DNA of 59,246 nucleotides, taken from the NCBI GenBank assembly GCA_009844085.1, contig VYCF01000047.1, positions 1 through 59,246 on the forward strand, written 5' to 3'. Under the pieces are notes generated by a model. That model did no database searches. It was not told the DNA's origin and worked only from the letters and a program-made list of their open reading frames with translations. Below, in pieces: positions 29,681 through 38,145 of this stretch. A program made the translations under genes and the position numbers. The number at the start of each line of letters is the position of its first letter. Position 1 is the first letter of the stretch. This DNA is from Gammaproteobacteria bacterium (lineage in GTDB: Bacteria > Pseudomonadota > Gammaproteobacteria > Pseudomonadales > Pseudohongiellaceae).

Positions 29681-30898
29681 ATGAAACTGACATCTTCGCA
29701 ATTGTTGGGCCAATTTACGCTTTTGGGCCTCGTGGCGCTGATCGCAAGCGGATGCGCTACCCATTCGGTACGGACGACGACTTATGAACCGGTCGTTACC
29801 GACACCGCAGTCATTCCGGAAGAGTTTCTGATGGACGTTGGCGTGACGGTGTTCGATCCCGGACTAGACGAGATCGATAGCGACGAGGAAGAAACCACCA
29901 ACCACCAGATCAGGCTGGCGGAATCCCGTTACGCTCCCTATCTGCTTGCCGAAACCCTGATCCGTTCCGGCAACTGGGGCATCGTCTATGTAATGCCCAA
30001 CGACGCGAGCCCGATGGACATACTCGTCGAGGGCACGGTGCTGCAATCGACCGGTGAAAGCATGGCCATGCGCGTCGAGGTCAGCGACGCCACCGGCCGC
30101 CACTGGTATACGCGGGAATATAGCGAGGCCATCAGCCAGTTCAGTTACGAACCGGGACAGCGGGCGCAGAACGATCCCTTCCAGGTGCTGTACAACTCCA
30201 TCGCCAACGATTTGCTCGCCTGGCGCAAGGCCAACATGTCGAATGAGCGCATCGCGGAAATCAGGGCGGTGTCCGAAATGCGTTTCGCCCAACGTTTCTC
30301 GCCCGACGCGTTCGCGGACTATCTGAACGCGGACGGCGAGGGCGGTTACATGCTGACCGCCCTGCCCGCGGAATCCGATCCCTCGCTGCGGCGGATTCGC
30401 GAGATTCGCGAACGCGATTACATGTTCCTCGATACCGTGCAGGAATATTATTCCGGCTTCACCCGGGAAATGCGCGAGCCCTATGATTCCTGGCGCGAAC
30501 AGAGCTATCACGCAACCCTCGCCCTGCGCGAGCTCGAAGACAATGCCAGAAGGCGTTTCATTCTCGGCACCGCGGTCGTGCTCGGCGGACTCGCCGCCGC
30601 CGCCAACGGCGGCGACTACGTGACCCAGGTCGGCGGCGCGGCCAGCGTCGGCGCCGGCGCGTACCTGATCAAGAGCGGGTTCGACAGGCAGGCGGAAGCG
30701 CGAATACACATGCAGGCGCTGGAAGAAATGGGCGCATCGCTGGAAGGCGAAGTCGCGCCGAGTGTGATCGGTCTTGAAGACCAGACCATCACCTTGTCCG
30801 GCACGGTGGAGGAACAATACGAACAGTGGCGTGAAATCCTGGCTGATATCTATGCCGCCGAAAGGGCCGAACTGCCGTCCGCGGCGGCGCGCGACTGA
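29681..30898 (+). CDS. Outer-membrane lipoprotein of unknown function
   Basis: 405 residues with lipobox ASGC (Cys25). The first folded part (DVGVTVFDPGLDE to EYSEAISQF, about 45-155) resembles a small alpha/beta domain with a DILVEGTVLQSTGESMAMRV stretch. Residues about 285-330 form a hydrophobic glycine-rich segment (AAAANGGDYVTQVGGAASVG) that could be a hairpin in a membrane. The C-terminus has GTVEEQYEQWREILADIYAAE. No known family recognised. Encoded between the low-complexity lipoprotein and the TPR protein. Confidence 0.8.
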   Translation: MKLTSSQLLGQFTLLGLVALIASGCATHSVRTTTYEPVVTDTAVIPEEFLMDVGVTVFDPGLDEIDSDEEETTNHQIRLAESRYAPYLLAETLIRSGNWGIVYVMPNDASPMDILVEGTVLQSTGESMAMRVEVSDATGRHWYTREYSEAISQFSYEPGQRAQNDPFQVLYNSIANDLLAWRKANMSNERIAEIRAVSEMRFAQRFSPDAFADYLNADGEGGYMLTALPAESDPSLRRIREIRERDYMFLDTVQEYYSGFTREMREPYDSWREQSYHATLALRELEDNARRRFILGTAVVLGGLAAAANGGDYVTQVGGAASVGAGAYLIKSGFDRQAEARIHMQALEEMGASLEGEVAPSVIGLEDQTITLSGTVEEQYEQWREILADIYAAERAELPSAAARD

Positions 30899-30968
30899 CC
30901 GCGGACAAATCGTGAATCCGCCCCGGCCGCCGACGGATCAGCCGCAGATTTCCGTTAAACGATGACAC

Positions 30969-32489
30969 ATGCCCGAACAGCAGAACGCACATCGATCGCC
31001 GGAGCAAGCGGATGACAGCGCCACTCCCGCACATGCGCTGCCGCTGCCGGAGTCCCGCCGGCCTTCGCCCCTGTTGTGGCTGGGTCTCGGCCTGTTGCTG
31101 GTAGTGGCCCTGCTGGTCATTTTCGTCCTGCCGGTTGTTGTTTCCGAATACGAACTGCCTCTCGAACGCCGGGCGGAACTGGCGCCCCAGCCGGTTACCC
31201 CGGCTGTCAGTCAAGCCCCGGAGGAGTCCCCGTTCGAGGAAGCAGTGCTTGCGCGAGAGCGCCAGCGCGCCCAGGACGTACTCGCCCTGATTCTCGACAC
31301 CCAGGCCGAACTTGAGCCCCTGCAGGTGGAGGAATGGGCCGGCGAGACCTATGACGCCGCGCTGGAAGTGGCGCGAACCGGAGACGAGGCCTATCGCAAC
31401 AGGGAGTTCGAACAGGCCAACGCTTCCTACCGGGAAGCGGCGGATTCGCTCAACGAGTTACTCGAATCGGTGCCGGGCCGGCTCGAACAAGCGCTTGCCG
31501 CCGGCGAGGAAGCCCTGCTGGACGGCGAACCCGAATTGGCCGGAGAGAATTTCGGCCTTGCGCTGCTGCTTGATCCGGGCAATCCGATGGCCCGGGCCGG
31601 CCTCGAGCGAACCGCGAACTACGAAGAGTTCGCGGCCGCGCTCGAACGCGCCGGCGAGTTGGCGCAGGCGGGCGACCTGCGGGAATCCCTGACCGCCTAT
31701 CGCGAGGCGGCGGGGCTGGATCCTTCCAGCCGGGAGGCCCAGGCCGGCATCTCCGACGTAACCCGGCGAATCAGGCAAGCCGAGTTCTCCGCCGTCATGT
31801 CCACCGGTTTCGCCTTGCTCGATTCAGGCGATCCGGAGGCGGCCATCGCCGAATTCGAACGGGCCGAAGGGCTTGGCGTGAACAATGAGCAGGCCCAGGC
31901 CGCCATCGAGCAGACCCGCAACCAGGTTGCGTCGGTCGAAATCGAACGCCTGCGCGGCCGGATCGAGAATGCCGAGCAATCCGAGCAATGGCAGCAGGCG
32001 GTGCAAACTTATGACGAGGTGCTCGCGATCGACGCAAACGTGGTATTCGCCCTCAACGGCAGGAACTATGCCGCCCGCCGCGCCTTGCTCGACGGCCTGT
32101 TGACCGAAGCCATAGCCAATCCCTACCGCTTCAACGAGGATGAGGTTTACCGGGAAGCGCTCGATGTGTATTACACCGGCCGCTCGATCGAGAATCCCGG
32201 ACCGAAGCTTGTCGGCCAGCTCGATCAACTCGAAGTGCTGCTCGCCAATTCGCAGACACCCGTAGAGGTGCGTTTCGCTTCCGACAACCTGACCACCGTG
32301 ACAATTCTTCGCGTGGCCGAACTCGGATTTTTCGAGCAAACCAGCCTGTCGCTGAAACCGGGTCGCTATGTCGCGCTCGGACGGCGCATCGGATTTCGGG
32401 AAGTGCGCGAGGAATTCACGGTCGGTTTCGGACAGACCCCCGCGCAGGTCATCGTGCAATGCGTGGACCGGCTGGGCGTGAGGCGCTGA
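30969..32489 (+). CDS. Membrane-anchored TPR protein
   Basis: 506 residues. A cytoplasmic N-terminus of about 34 residues, one transmembrane helix (35-58, LLWLGLGLLLVVALLVIFVL), then a long periplasmic part made of tetratricopeptide-like helical pairs (for example AGETYDAALEVARTGDEAYR, LERAGELAQAGDLRESLTAY). The last 90 residues form a beta-rich domain (PVEVRFASDNLTTVTILRV, LKPGRYVALGRRIGFREV) that ends at a Cys-containing VQCVDRLG. Four bases separate it from the PEGA gene, so the two are cotranslated and probably contact each other. Confidence 0.85.
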   Translation: MPEQQNAHRSPEQADDSATPAHALPLPESRRPSPLLWLGLGLLLVVALLVIFVLPVVVSEYELPLERRAELAPQPVTPAVSQAPEESPFEEAVLARERQRAQDVLALILDTQAELEPLQVEEWAGETYDAALEVARTGDEAYRNREFEQANASYREAADSLNELLESVPGRLEQALAAGEEALLDGEPELAGENFGLALLLDPGNPMARAGLERTANYEEFAAALERAGELAQAGDLRESLTAYREAAGLDPSSREAQAGISDVTRRIRQAEFSAVMSTGFALLDSGDPEAAIAEFERAEGLGVNNEQAQAAIEQTRNQVASVEIERLRGRIENAEQSEQWQQAVQTYDEVLAIDANVVFALNGRNYAARRALLDGLLTEAIANPYRFNEDEVYREALDVYYTGRSIENPGPKLVGQLDQLEVLLANSQTPVEVRFASDNLTTVTILRVAELGFFEQTSLSLKPGRYVALGRRIGFREVREEFTVGFGQTPAQVIVQCVDRLGVRR

Positions 32490-32493
32490 AGCA

Positions 32494-34575
32494 ATGGTTG
32501 AACCCGTGCAACGACGCGATTCCGATCACATCGAGCCGATCGTCCCGGTCGAATTCACGCCGCCGAAGGGAGACGGGCCGGGATTCGTATTCCGCTGGCG
32601 CTGGCTCTATGGCGCTATCGCCGCCTTCGCCGCCTTGAGCGGATTCGCCGCCTGGTTCGTCCTGACGGCCAAATCGGTTTTCATCGAAGTCGCCCCAATC
32701 ACGGCGGAGGTCGAAATCAGCGGGGGCCTGAGCTTCATGATCGGCCCCCGCTACCTGCTCCGCAGCGGTGAATACAGATTGCGGCTGAGCAATGCGGGCT
32801 ACCACGACAGCGACATCATCCTCGCCGTGGGCGAGGAAGCTTCGCAGACCCGGCAATACGTCATGAATCCCCTGCCGGGCAGGATTTCGGTCAGCGCCGG
32901 ACGCCTCGAAGGCGCCCGGGTCAGCATCGGCGGCGCGGACATAGGTGATACGCCGGTCATCGACGCCGCGGTGGAAGCGGGAGATTACGAACTCGTAGTC
33001 AGCCTCGACCGTTACCGGGATTTCAGCCAGGAAATCAGCGTTGAAGGCCGCGAGGTCGAACAACAGTTCGAAGTCGAACTTCAACCCGCCTGGGCCGAAG
33101 TCAGCCTGGCAAGCGATCCAACCGGCGCCGAAGTGCTGGTGGACGGCGAATTCGCCGGGAATACGCCGCTGGTCGCTGAAATCCTCGAAGGCGACCGCCT
33201 GTTGACCTTGCGGCTGCCGCGCCACAAGGCCTGGCAGGACGAACTCGAGATCATTGCCGGCGAGCCCGTTCGATTGCCCCCGGTTACGCTTGAGCCCGCC
33301 GACGGACTGGTTTTCATCCAGTCCGATCCGTCCGGCGCCAGCGTCACCGTCGGCGGCGAATTCAAGGGCCTGACGCCGCTGGAAGTTTCCCTGGCTCCCG
33401 GCCGGTCCCACGAGTTCACCCTGTTCCGTGAAGGCTATCACTCGAAACGGACCGATCTCGCAATCCGCGCCGATCAGCAGCACGACCTGCAAGTCGATCT
33501 GGATCCGGTGCTCGTCAGCGTACAAGTGCAGGCTGAGCCCGCCGACGCCGAGTTGTACGTCGACGGCGAACTGCTCGGTCCGGCCAACCAGACCGTGGAA
33601 TTGCTCGCGGCAAGCCAGACCATCGAGATTCGCAGCAATGGCTACGTGCCATATACCACCGAGTTCATTCCGCGTCCCGGCCTCGACCAGATCATCCGCG
33701 CCAGCCTCAGGTCGCTGGAGGCCGTCAGGCTCGAAAACATCAGCGTGGTGACCAGCGCCGCGGGCCAGACGATGAAACTGTTCTTTCCCGAGGGTCGCAC
33801 TTTCACCATGGGCTCCTCGCGCCGGGAAGCCGGTCGCAGGCCCAACGAAACCTTGCGCGAAGTGAAGCTTGAGCGACCCTTCTATCTTGCGGAAACCGAA
33901 ACCACCAACGAGCAATTCCGCCAGTTCGACCCACAACACTCGTCCGGAACGACCGCGGGCATGACCCTAGACAACGGCAGCCAGCCCGTGGTGCGCGTGT
34001 CGTGGCATCAGGCCGCGCTGTTCTGCAACTGGCTCAGCGAACAGGAGTCGCTGCCGCCTTTCTATCAGGTGTCCGGCGGCCAGGTCGTCGGCTTCGACCC
34101 CGAATCCCACGGTTACCGCCTGCCCACGGAAGCGGAATGGGCATGGGCCGCGCGCGTTGACGGCAACGGCGCAAGCCTGCGTTATCCCTGGGGCGAAAAC
34201 CTGCCGCCGCCGCCGCGCGCCGGCAATTTCGCCGATCTCGGCGCCGGCTCCTTTCTGACCCTGGTCTTGCAGGACTACAACGACGGCGCGCCGGTGACCG
34301 CGCCGGTCGGCTCGTACCCGCCGAATCTGCGGGGACTTTTCGACCTGGCAGGCAACGTCTCGGAATGGACGCACGATTATTACGGTTCGGTCGGTCTGAG
34401 CGGGACGGTTCCGGCCGATCCGCTGGGGGCAGATACCGGCGACGCCCATACGATCCGCGGTTCAAGCTGGGCCCAGGCTTCGATTACCGAAATGCGGCTT
34501 TCGTATCGCGATTTCGGCATCGAGCCGCGCTATGACGTGGGTTTCCGGGTAGCCCGCTATCTTGAAGAGGAATGA
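32494..34575 (+). CDS. Membrane-anchored PEGA-repeat protein with inactive formylglycine-generating-enzyme-like domain
   Basis: 693 residues. One transmembrane helix (about 39-58) is followed by at least four PEGA-type repeats in the periplasm (residues about 130-400; for example LASDPTGAEVLVDGEFAGNT, QSDPSGASVTVGGEFKGLT). The C-terminal 270 residues form an FGE-sulfatase/SUMF1 fold: FTMGSSRREAG, ETTNEQFRQF, VSWHQAALFCNWLSE, YRLPTEAEWAWAAR, LAGNVSEW, IRGSSWAQ and VGFRVARYL. The two cysteines that bind copper in active FGE are replaced in the RGSSWAQASITEMRLSYRD region, so a binding rather than catalytic role is likely. Confidence 0.88.
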   Translation: MVEPVQRRDSDHIEPIVPVEFTPPKGDGPGFVFRWRWLYGAIAAFAALSGFAAWFVLTAKSVFIEVAPITAEVEISGGLSFMIGPRYLLRSGEYRLRLSNAGYHDSDIILAVGEEASQTRQYVMNPLPGRISVSAGRLEGARVSIGGADIGDTPVIDAAVEAGDYELVVSLDRYRDFSQEISVEGREVEQQFEVELQPAWAEVSLASDPTGAEVLVDGEFAGNTPLVAEILEGDRLLTLRLPRHKAWQDELEIIAGEPVRLPPVTLEPADGLVFIQSDPSGASVTVGGEFKGLTPLEVSLAPGRSHEFTLFREGYHSKRTDLAIRADQQHDLQVDLDPVLVSVQVQAEPADAELYVDGELLGPANQTVELLAASQTIEIRSNGYVPYTTEFIPRPGLDQIIRASLRSLEAVRLENISVVTSAAGQTMKLFFPEGRTFTMGSSRREAGRRPNETLREVKLERPFYLAETETTNEQFRQFDPQHSSGTTAGMTLDNGSQPVVRVSWHQAALFCNWLSEQESLPPFYQVSGGQVVGFDPESHGYRLPTEAEWAWAARVDGNGASLRYPWGENLPPPPRAGNFADLGAGSFLTLVLQDYNDGAPVTAPVGSYPPNLRGLFDLAGNVSEWTHDYYGSVGLSGTVPADPLGADTGDAHTIRGSSWAQASITEMRLSYRDFGIEPRYDVGFRVARYLEEE

Positions 34576-34578
34576 GTC

Positions 34579-34842
34579 ATGCGTAACCGGCTATTGAGAT
34601 TCCTGCTGTTCGCCGCCTTGCTCGGCGGCATTCCCGGCGCCGGGGCAATCCAGGCCCAGGACCAGGACCAGCAACAGAACGATCAGTCTGCCGCCCAGGA
34701 GCAGGAACAGGCGGAACAGGAACAGGCCGAAGCGCAGGAAGAGTCCACCGAAGAGGCCGAGGAAAACGAGGGTTTCGAACGCTTCATTCCTACAGAACAA
34801 GTCTCGCGCGACCTGGGCGTTTCATTCCCGGCGGATATTTGA
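34579..34842 (+). CDS. Small secreted Gln/Glu-rich protein
   Basis: 87 residues. A signal peptide (to about residue 26, AIQAQ) precedes a Gln/Glu repeat tract and the C-terminal motif FERFIPTEQVSRDLGVSFPA followed by DI. From memory, short proteobacterial proteins with a comparable tail ending SVSFPVDI occur near envelope genes, but I cannot name the family. It starts 3 bases after the PEGA gene and ends 20 before the channel gene, so it is a genuine member of the operon, perhaps a small accessory subunit. Confidence 0.75.
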   Translation: MRNRLLRFLLFAALLGGIPGAGAIQAQDQDQQQNDQSAAQEQEQAEQEQAEAQEESTEEAEENEGFERFIPTEQVSRDLGVSFPADI

Positions 34843-34862
34843 GGATCGAAGGATAAGGAACC

Positions 34863-35678
34863 ATGAGAACCGGATTGCTGAACCAGACGCTCTATCAACT
34901 CGCCGCCCTGATTACAGCGGTGATCGTCGTGCATGCGGCCTACGTGGCGATCATCCGCCCCAACGCGGAATTCATCCAGGAACAGCAGAACCAGTTGCAG
35001 CAAACCGATCCGGATTATGTGCCGGAGCGCTCGGTCTACATCATCCTGCGCAATGTCGAACAGGAAACATGCATCATCCTCTTTCTGTGGGCGCTTTCGA
35101 TCATCGGCATGAAGACCGTGACCACGATGCGCGAACGCGCCCTGCTCGACCGCACGCTGATACCGCTATCGGAAGGCATAAGCATCCTGCCCGAGGACGC
35201 GCGCAATTACTCGCGCCCGGTGCAGGCATTGCCGGAAAAGGAACGAGACCGCCTGTTACCGCGGGCACTGCTTGCCGGATTGCATCGCTTTCAGACCACG
35301 CGCGACATCCAGGACGTATCAGCCACGATAAAGGATACCTGCGAAACCGAGGCCGACCGTCTCGAGACCGAACTCACGATCGTGCGCTATATCGCCTGGG
35401 CGATTCCCTCGATCGGCTTTCTCGGCACGGTGCGCGGTATCGGCACGGCGCTCGGACAGGCTTATCAGGCCGTCGCCGGCGATATCGTCGGCGTGACCCA
35501 GAGTCTCGGCGTGGCCTTCAACTCAACCTTCGTCGCGCTGGTGGTCAGCATTCTGCTGATGTTCCTGCTGCATCAATTGCAATTGCTGCAGGATCGGCTC
35601 GTGCTCGACACCCAGAACTATTGCGACGACCGCCTGATCCGGCGCCTGCAGGTGCCTGACCGCGAGCAACACGCATGA
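34863..35678 (+). CDS. MotA/TolQ/ExbB-family channel subunit
   Basis: 271 residues with four predicted transmembrane helices: about 12-31, 68-86, 174-194 and 214-237. The TolQ/ExbB core is the last pair, with IPSIGFLGTVRGIGTALGQA corresponding to the conserved GLFGTV..I region of TM3 and GVAFNSTFVALVVSILLMFL to TM4. A cytoplasmic domain of about 85 residues separates helices 2 and 3, as in the family. Such proteins form pentameric, proton-driven stators around a dimer of a one-helix partner. The likely partners are the two VWA proteins downstream. The stop overlaps the next start. Confidence 0.88.
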   Translation: MRTGLLNQTLYQLAALITAVIVVHAAYVAIIRPNAEFIQEQQNQLQQTDPDYVPERSVYIILRNVEQETCIILFLWALSIIGMKTVTTMRERALLDRTLIPLSEGISILPEDARNYSRPVQALPEKERDRLLPRALLAGLHRFQTTRDIQDVSATIKDTCETEADRLETELTIVRYIAWAIPSIGFLGTVRGIGTALGQAYQAVAGDIVGVTQSLGVAFNSTFVALVVSILLMFLLHQLQLLQDRLVLDTQNYCDDRLIRRLQVPDREQHA

Positions 35679-37015
35679 GCCTGAAAGTCATAGAGCTGAA
35701 CGACGTATCGCTGCAGGTCGGCGACGCCGGCGGCGTCGCCGCCGCCGGTCCCGGATTCGCCTTGCTCGAAGGCAGGGAAGTGACGCTCGGCGCTGCGGCG
35801 GAACAGCAACATCGAATTTACCCCACTAGCAGTTACGACAAGTTCTGGCATGAATTGAACATGGAGCCGCTGCATGTCCGCGGCCGCATCCGCCACCATG
35901 CCGATCTCGCGTACAGCCAATTGCTGGAACTGGCCCGGGAGGCGGAGATCGAAGACGAGGTCCTGTTCGCGGTGCCGGGCCACTACAACAATCAGCAGTT
36001 GGGACTTCTGCTCGGCCTGGCGAGTCAATGTCCGTTCCGGGTCGGCGGCATGGTCGATTCGGCCCTCGCCGCGGCCTCACTCACGGACAAGCACACAAGC
36101 GGCGAGCATATCGTTCACGCCGGCCTGCACCTGCACCAGGTGCTGATGACCCGCCTGATCAGAAAAGACGGCGAGCTGGCCGTCGACAATGTCGTACCGG
36201 TTCCGCAACTGGGCCGACAGCAACTGCTCGATGCGCTGATGCGGATCGCCAACGACGCCTTCATTCGGCAATGCCGCTTCAATCCGCAACACGAAGCGGC
36301 TTCCGAACAGGAACTGTATTCCATGCTTGCCGTCTGGATCGGCGAAAAAGGCGATGAACAAGGCAATCTGGAGATGGAATTGAAAGCCGGCGCCATTACC
36401 CACACGGCCAAACTGCCGCGGGACCAGTTGCTCGCGGGATTGCAGAAATCCTATGACAAACTGCTGCGTTCGCTGCGCCCGCTGACCGAACTGCCCGGCG
36501 CCGGCATTCTGCTCGATCATCGGCTGGCCCTGCTGCCGGGAGCGGTCGCCGCCCTTGGCGAAGCCGGCCCGCTGCAGGTGGCGCGGCCGGAAGCCGTAAC
36601 CGAAGCCTGCCTGCGTCATCACGAGTTGATCGCCGGAGGCGAAGGCGTGCATCGGATTCGCGCCTTGCCCGACCTCGATTCTCCGGGTGAAGCCGCGGAG
36701 ACTCGCGCCGATCGCAATGCGCCGACCCACGTGCTGTTCCGCAATCGCGCGATGCCGGTCGCCGATCTGCCACTTGTCAACAACCTGAACGGCAGCGGCG
36801 GCAATGCGCTCGAGTTCGATCTGCCCGGTCCATCCACGACCCTGGGCAGAATTCTGAGAAAACAGTCCGCAGTCATGCTCGACTGCGGCGATATCGAATT
36901 CCGGCTCAACGACGTGCCGGTGAAAGGCAGACAGCCGCTCAAGCTCGGGGACCGCATCCGCTTCCCCGAACTCGCGGACGAATTGCTGATGATCGAGGTG
37001 AACGATGGCCGGTAA
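35675..37015 (+). CDS. Degenerate Hsp70/actin-like (ASKHA) protein
   Basis: 446 residues, no signal peptide, so cytoplasmic. Several Hsp70 features remain: GFALLEGREVTLGAAAEQQHR (as in the Hsp70 subdomain I), FWHELN, and VLFAVPGHYNNQQLGLLLGL with VGGMVDSALAAAS in place of the VPAYFND and NEPTAAA segments. The nucleotide-binding DxGT loop is not visible at the N-terminus, so ATPase activity is doubtful. The last 90 residues (CGDIEFRLNDVPVKGRQPLK, LGDRIRFPELADELLMIEV) resemble an FHA-like strand pattern. It starts 4 bases before the channel gene stop and overlaps the first VWA gene by 11 bases. Confidence 0.75.
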   Translation: MSLKVIELNDVSLQVGDAGGVAAAGPGFALLEGREVTLGAAAEQQHRIYPTSSYDKFWHELNMEPLHVRGRIRHHADLAYSQLLELAREAEIEDEVLFAVPGHYNNQQLGLLLGLASQCPFRVGGMVDSALAAASLTDKHTSGEHIVHAGLHLHQVLMTRLIRKDGELAVDNVVPVPQLGRQQLLDALMRIANDAFIRQCRFNPQHEAASEQELYSMLAVWIGEKGDEQGNLEMELKAGAITHTAKLPRDQLLAGLQKSYDKLLRSLRPLTELPGAGILLDHRLALLPGAVAALGEAGPLQVARPEAVTEACLRHHELIAGGEGVHRIRALPDLDSPGEAAETRADRNAPTHVLFRNRAMPVADLPLVNNLNGSGGNALEFDLPGPSTTLGRILRKQSAVMLDCGDIEFRLNDVPVKGRQPLKLGDRIRFPELADELLMIEVNDGR

Positions 37016-38108
37016 GACGGGCAAGGGACGACGCGGCGTAACGCCGTTGAGCCTGGCGTTTCTCGACGTCATGTTCTGCGGATTCGGCGCGGTGATCCTG
37101 ATCTTTCTGATCCTGGACCACACGTCCACGGTATCGGTCGTCGAAAGCAGTCCCAACCAGGAAATCGAACTCAACATGCTGGAGCGCGAAATCACCGAAG
37201 GCGTGGAGGGCAATCTCGAATTGCGCAACCTGCTGGCGGATCTGAGCGAAGAATTTGAGCGCGGCGAAGTCGAAGCGGAAGAATTGCGCGAGCAGGTGGA
37301 ATTGCTGCGGCGCGAAATAGAACTGCTCAATAACAGTGGGGCCGACAGCGATCAATTGCGCGACCGGCTGCTGTCGGACATCGAATCCCTGGAAACGCAG
37401 ATCGAGGAATTGCTGGCCCAGGAATTCGATCGCTCGGGCAACAACGTGCGCCAGTTCCTCGGCGACGGCAACCGGCAATATCTCTCCGGCATGTTCCTGG
37501 GCGGCCAGCGCATATTGATCCTGATGGATTCCTCGGCCAGCATGCTCGACGAAACCCTGGTCAACATCATCCGCACGCGCAACATGCCGGATGAGCGCAA
37601 GGTGCAGTCGCCGAAATGGCTCAGGGTGGTGCGCGCGGTGGACTGGATCACGACCCAGGTGCCGGTCACCAGCCGCTACCAGATCTGGAGTTTCAATACC
37701 GAAGTCACTTCGGCGCTGCCCGGCGATCTTCAGACCTGGCGCGAAGTAGCCGACCGCGACGAACTGGAAGAAGCGGTCGACACTCTGCGCGCGACCGTGC
37801 CCGAGGACGGCACCAATCTCGAACAGGTTTTCCGGCTCGCCGCTGGAATGTCGCCGCCGCCGGACAATATTTTCCTGATCACCGACGGCCTGCCGACGGT
37901 CAATCGGCCGGGCCCCGCGCGCGGCCTCGTGACGCCCCGGGACCGGGTCGAATTGTTCGAGGACGCTATCGGCGAACTTCCGCCCAATGTTCCGGTCAAT
38001 ATCATATTGATGCCGCTCGAAGGCGATCCGAGCGCGGCGGCCGCGTACTGGCAACTGGCGATGGCGACCAGGGGTTCTTTCCTCACGCCGTCGAAGGACT
38101 GGCCCTGA
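37005..38108 (+). CDS. Membrane-anchored VWA-domain protein with ExbD/TolR-like helix (1)
   Basis: 367 residues. A basic N-terminus leads into LAFLDVMFCGFGAVILIFLI: Asp21 immediately precedes a single helix, as in ExbD and TolR (F/L-L/I-D-V-M), where that Asp carries the proton. Residues 55-145 are a charged coiled coil. The von Willebrand A domain begins at about 165 with ILILMDSSASML, giving the metal-ion site Asp175-Ser177-Ser179; the site Thr (DGTNLEQVF) and Asp (LITDGLPT) follow. The domain would sit in the periplasm and bind a ligand through a divalent metal. It overlaps the Hsp70-like gene. Confidence 0.85.
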   Translation: MAGKTGKGRRGVTPLSLAFLDVMFCGFGAVILIFLILDHTSTVSVVESSPNQEIELNMLEREITEGVEGNLELRNLLADLSEEFERGEVEAEELREQVELLRREIELLNNSGADSDQLRDRLLSDIESLETQIEELLAQEFDRSGNNVRQFLGDGNRQYLSGMFLGGQRILILMDSSASMLDETLVNIIRTRNMPDERKVQSPKWLRVVRAVDWITTQVPVTSRYQIWSFNTEVTSALPGDLQTWREVADRDELEEAVDTLRATVPEDGTNLEQVFRLAAGMSPPPDNIFLITDGLPTVNRPGPARGLVTPRDRVELFEDAIGELPPNVPVNIILMPLEGDPSAAAAYWQLAMATRGSFLTPSKDWP

Positions 38109-38145
38109 GACTAAACGGAATGGCAACGACCAGGAACTCTAAAAC

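Noticed and set aside
32449..33939. Long open frame on the minus strand opposite the PEGA-FGE gene
   Set aside because: It is a GC-rich shadow: the plus-strand protein has PEGA and FGE motifs, while the reverse translation shows no recognisable domain or ribosome site.
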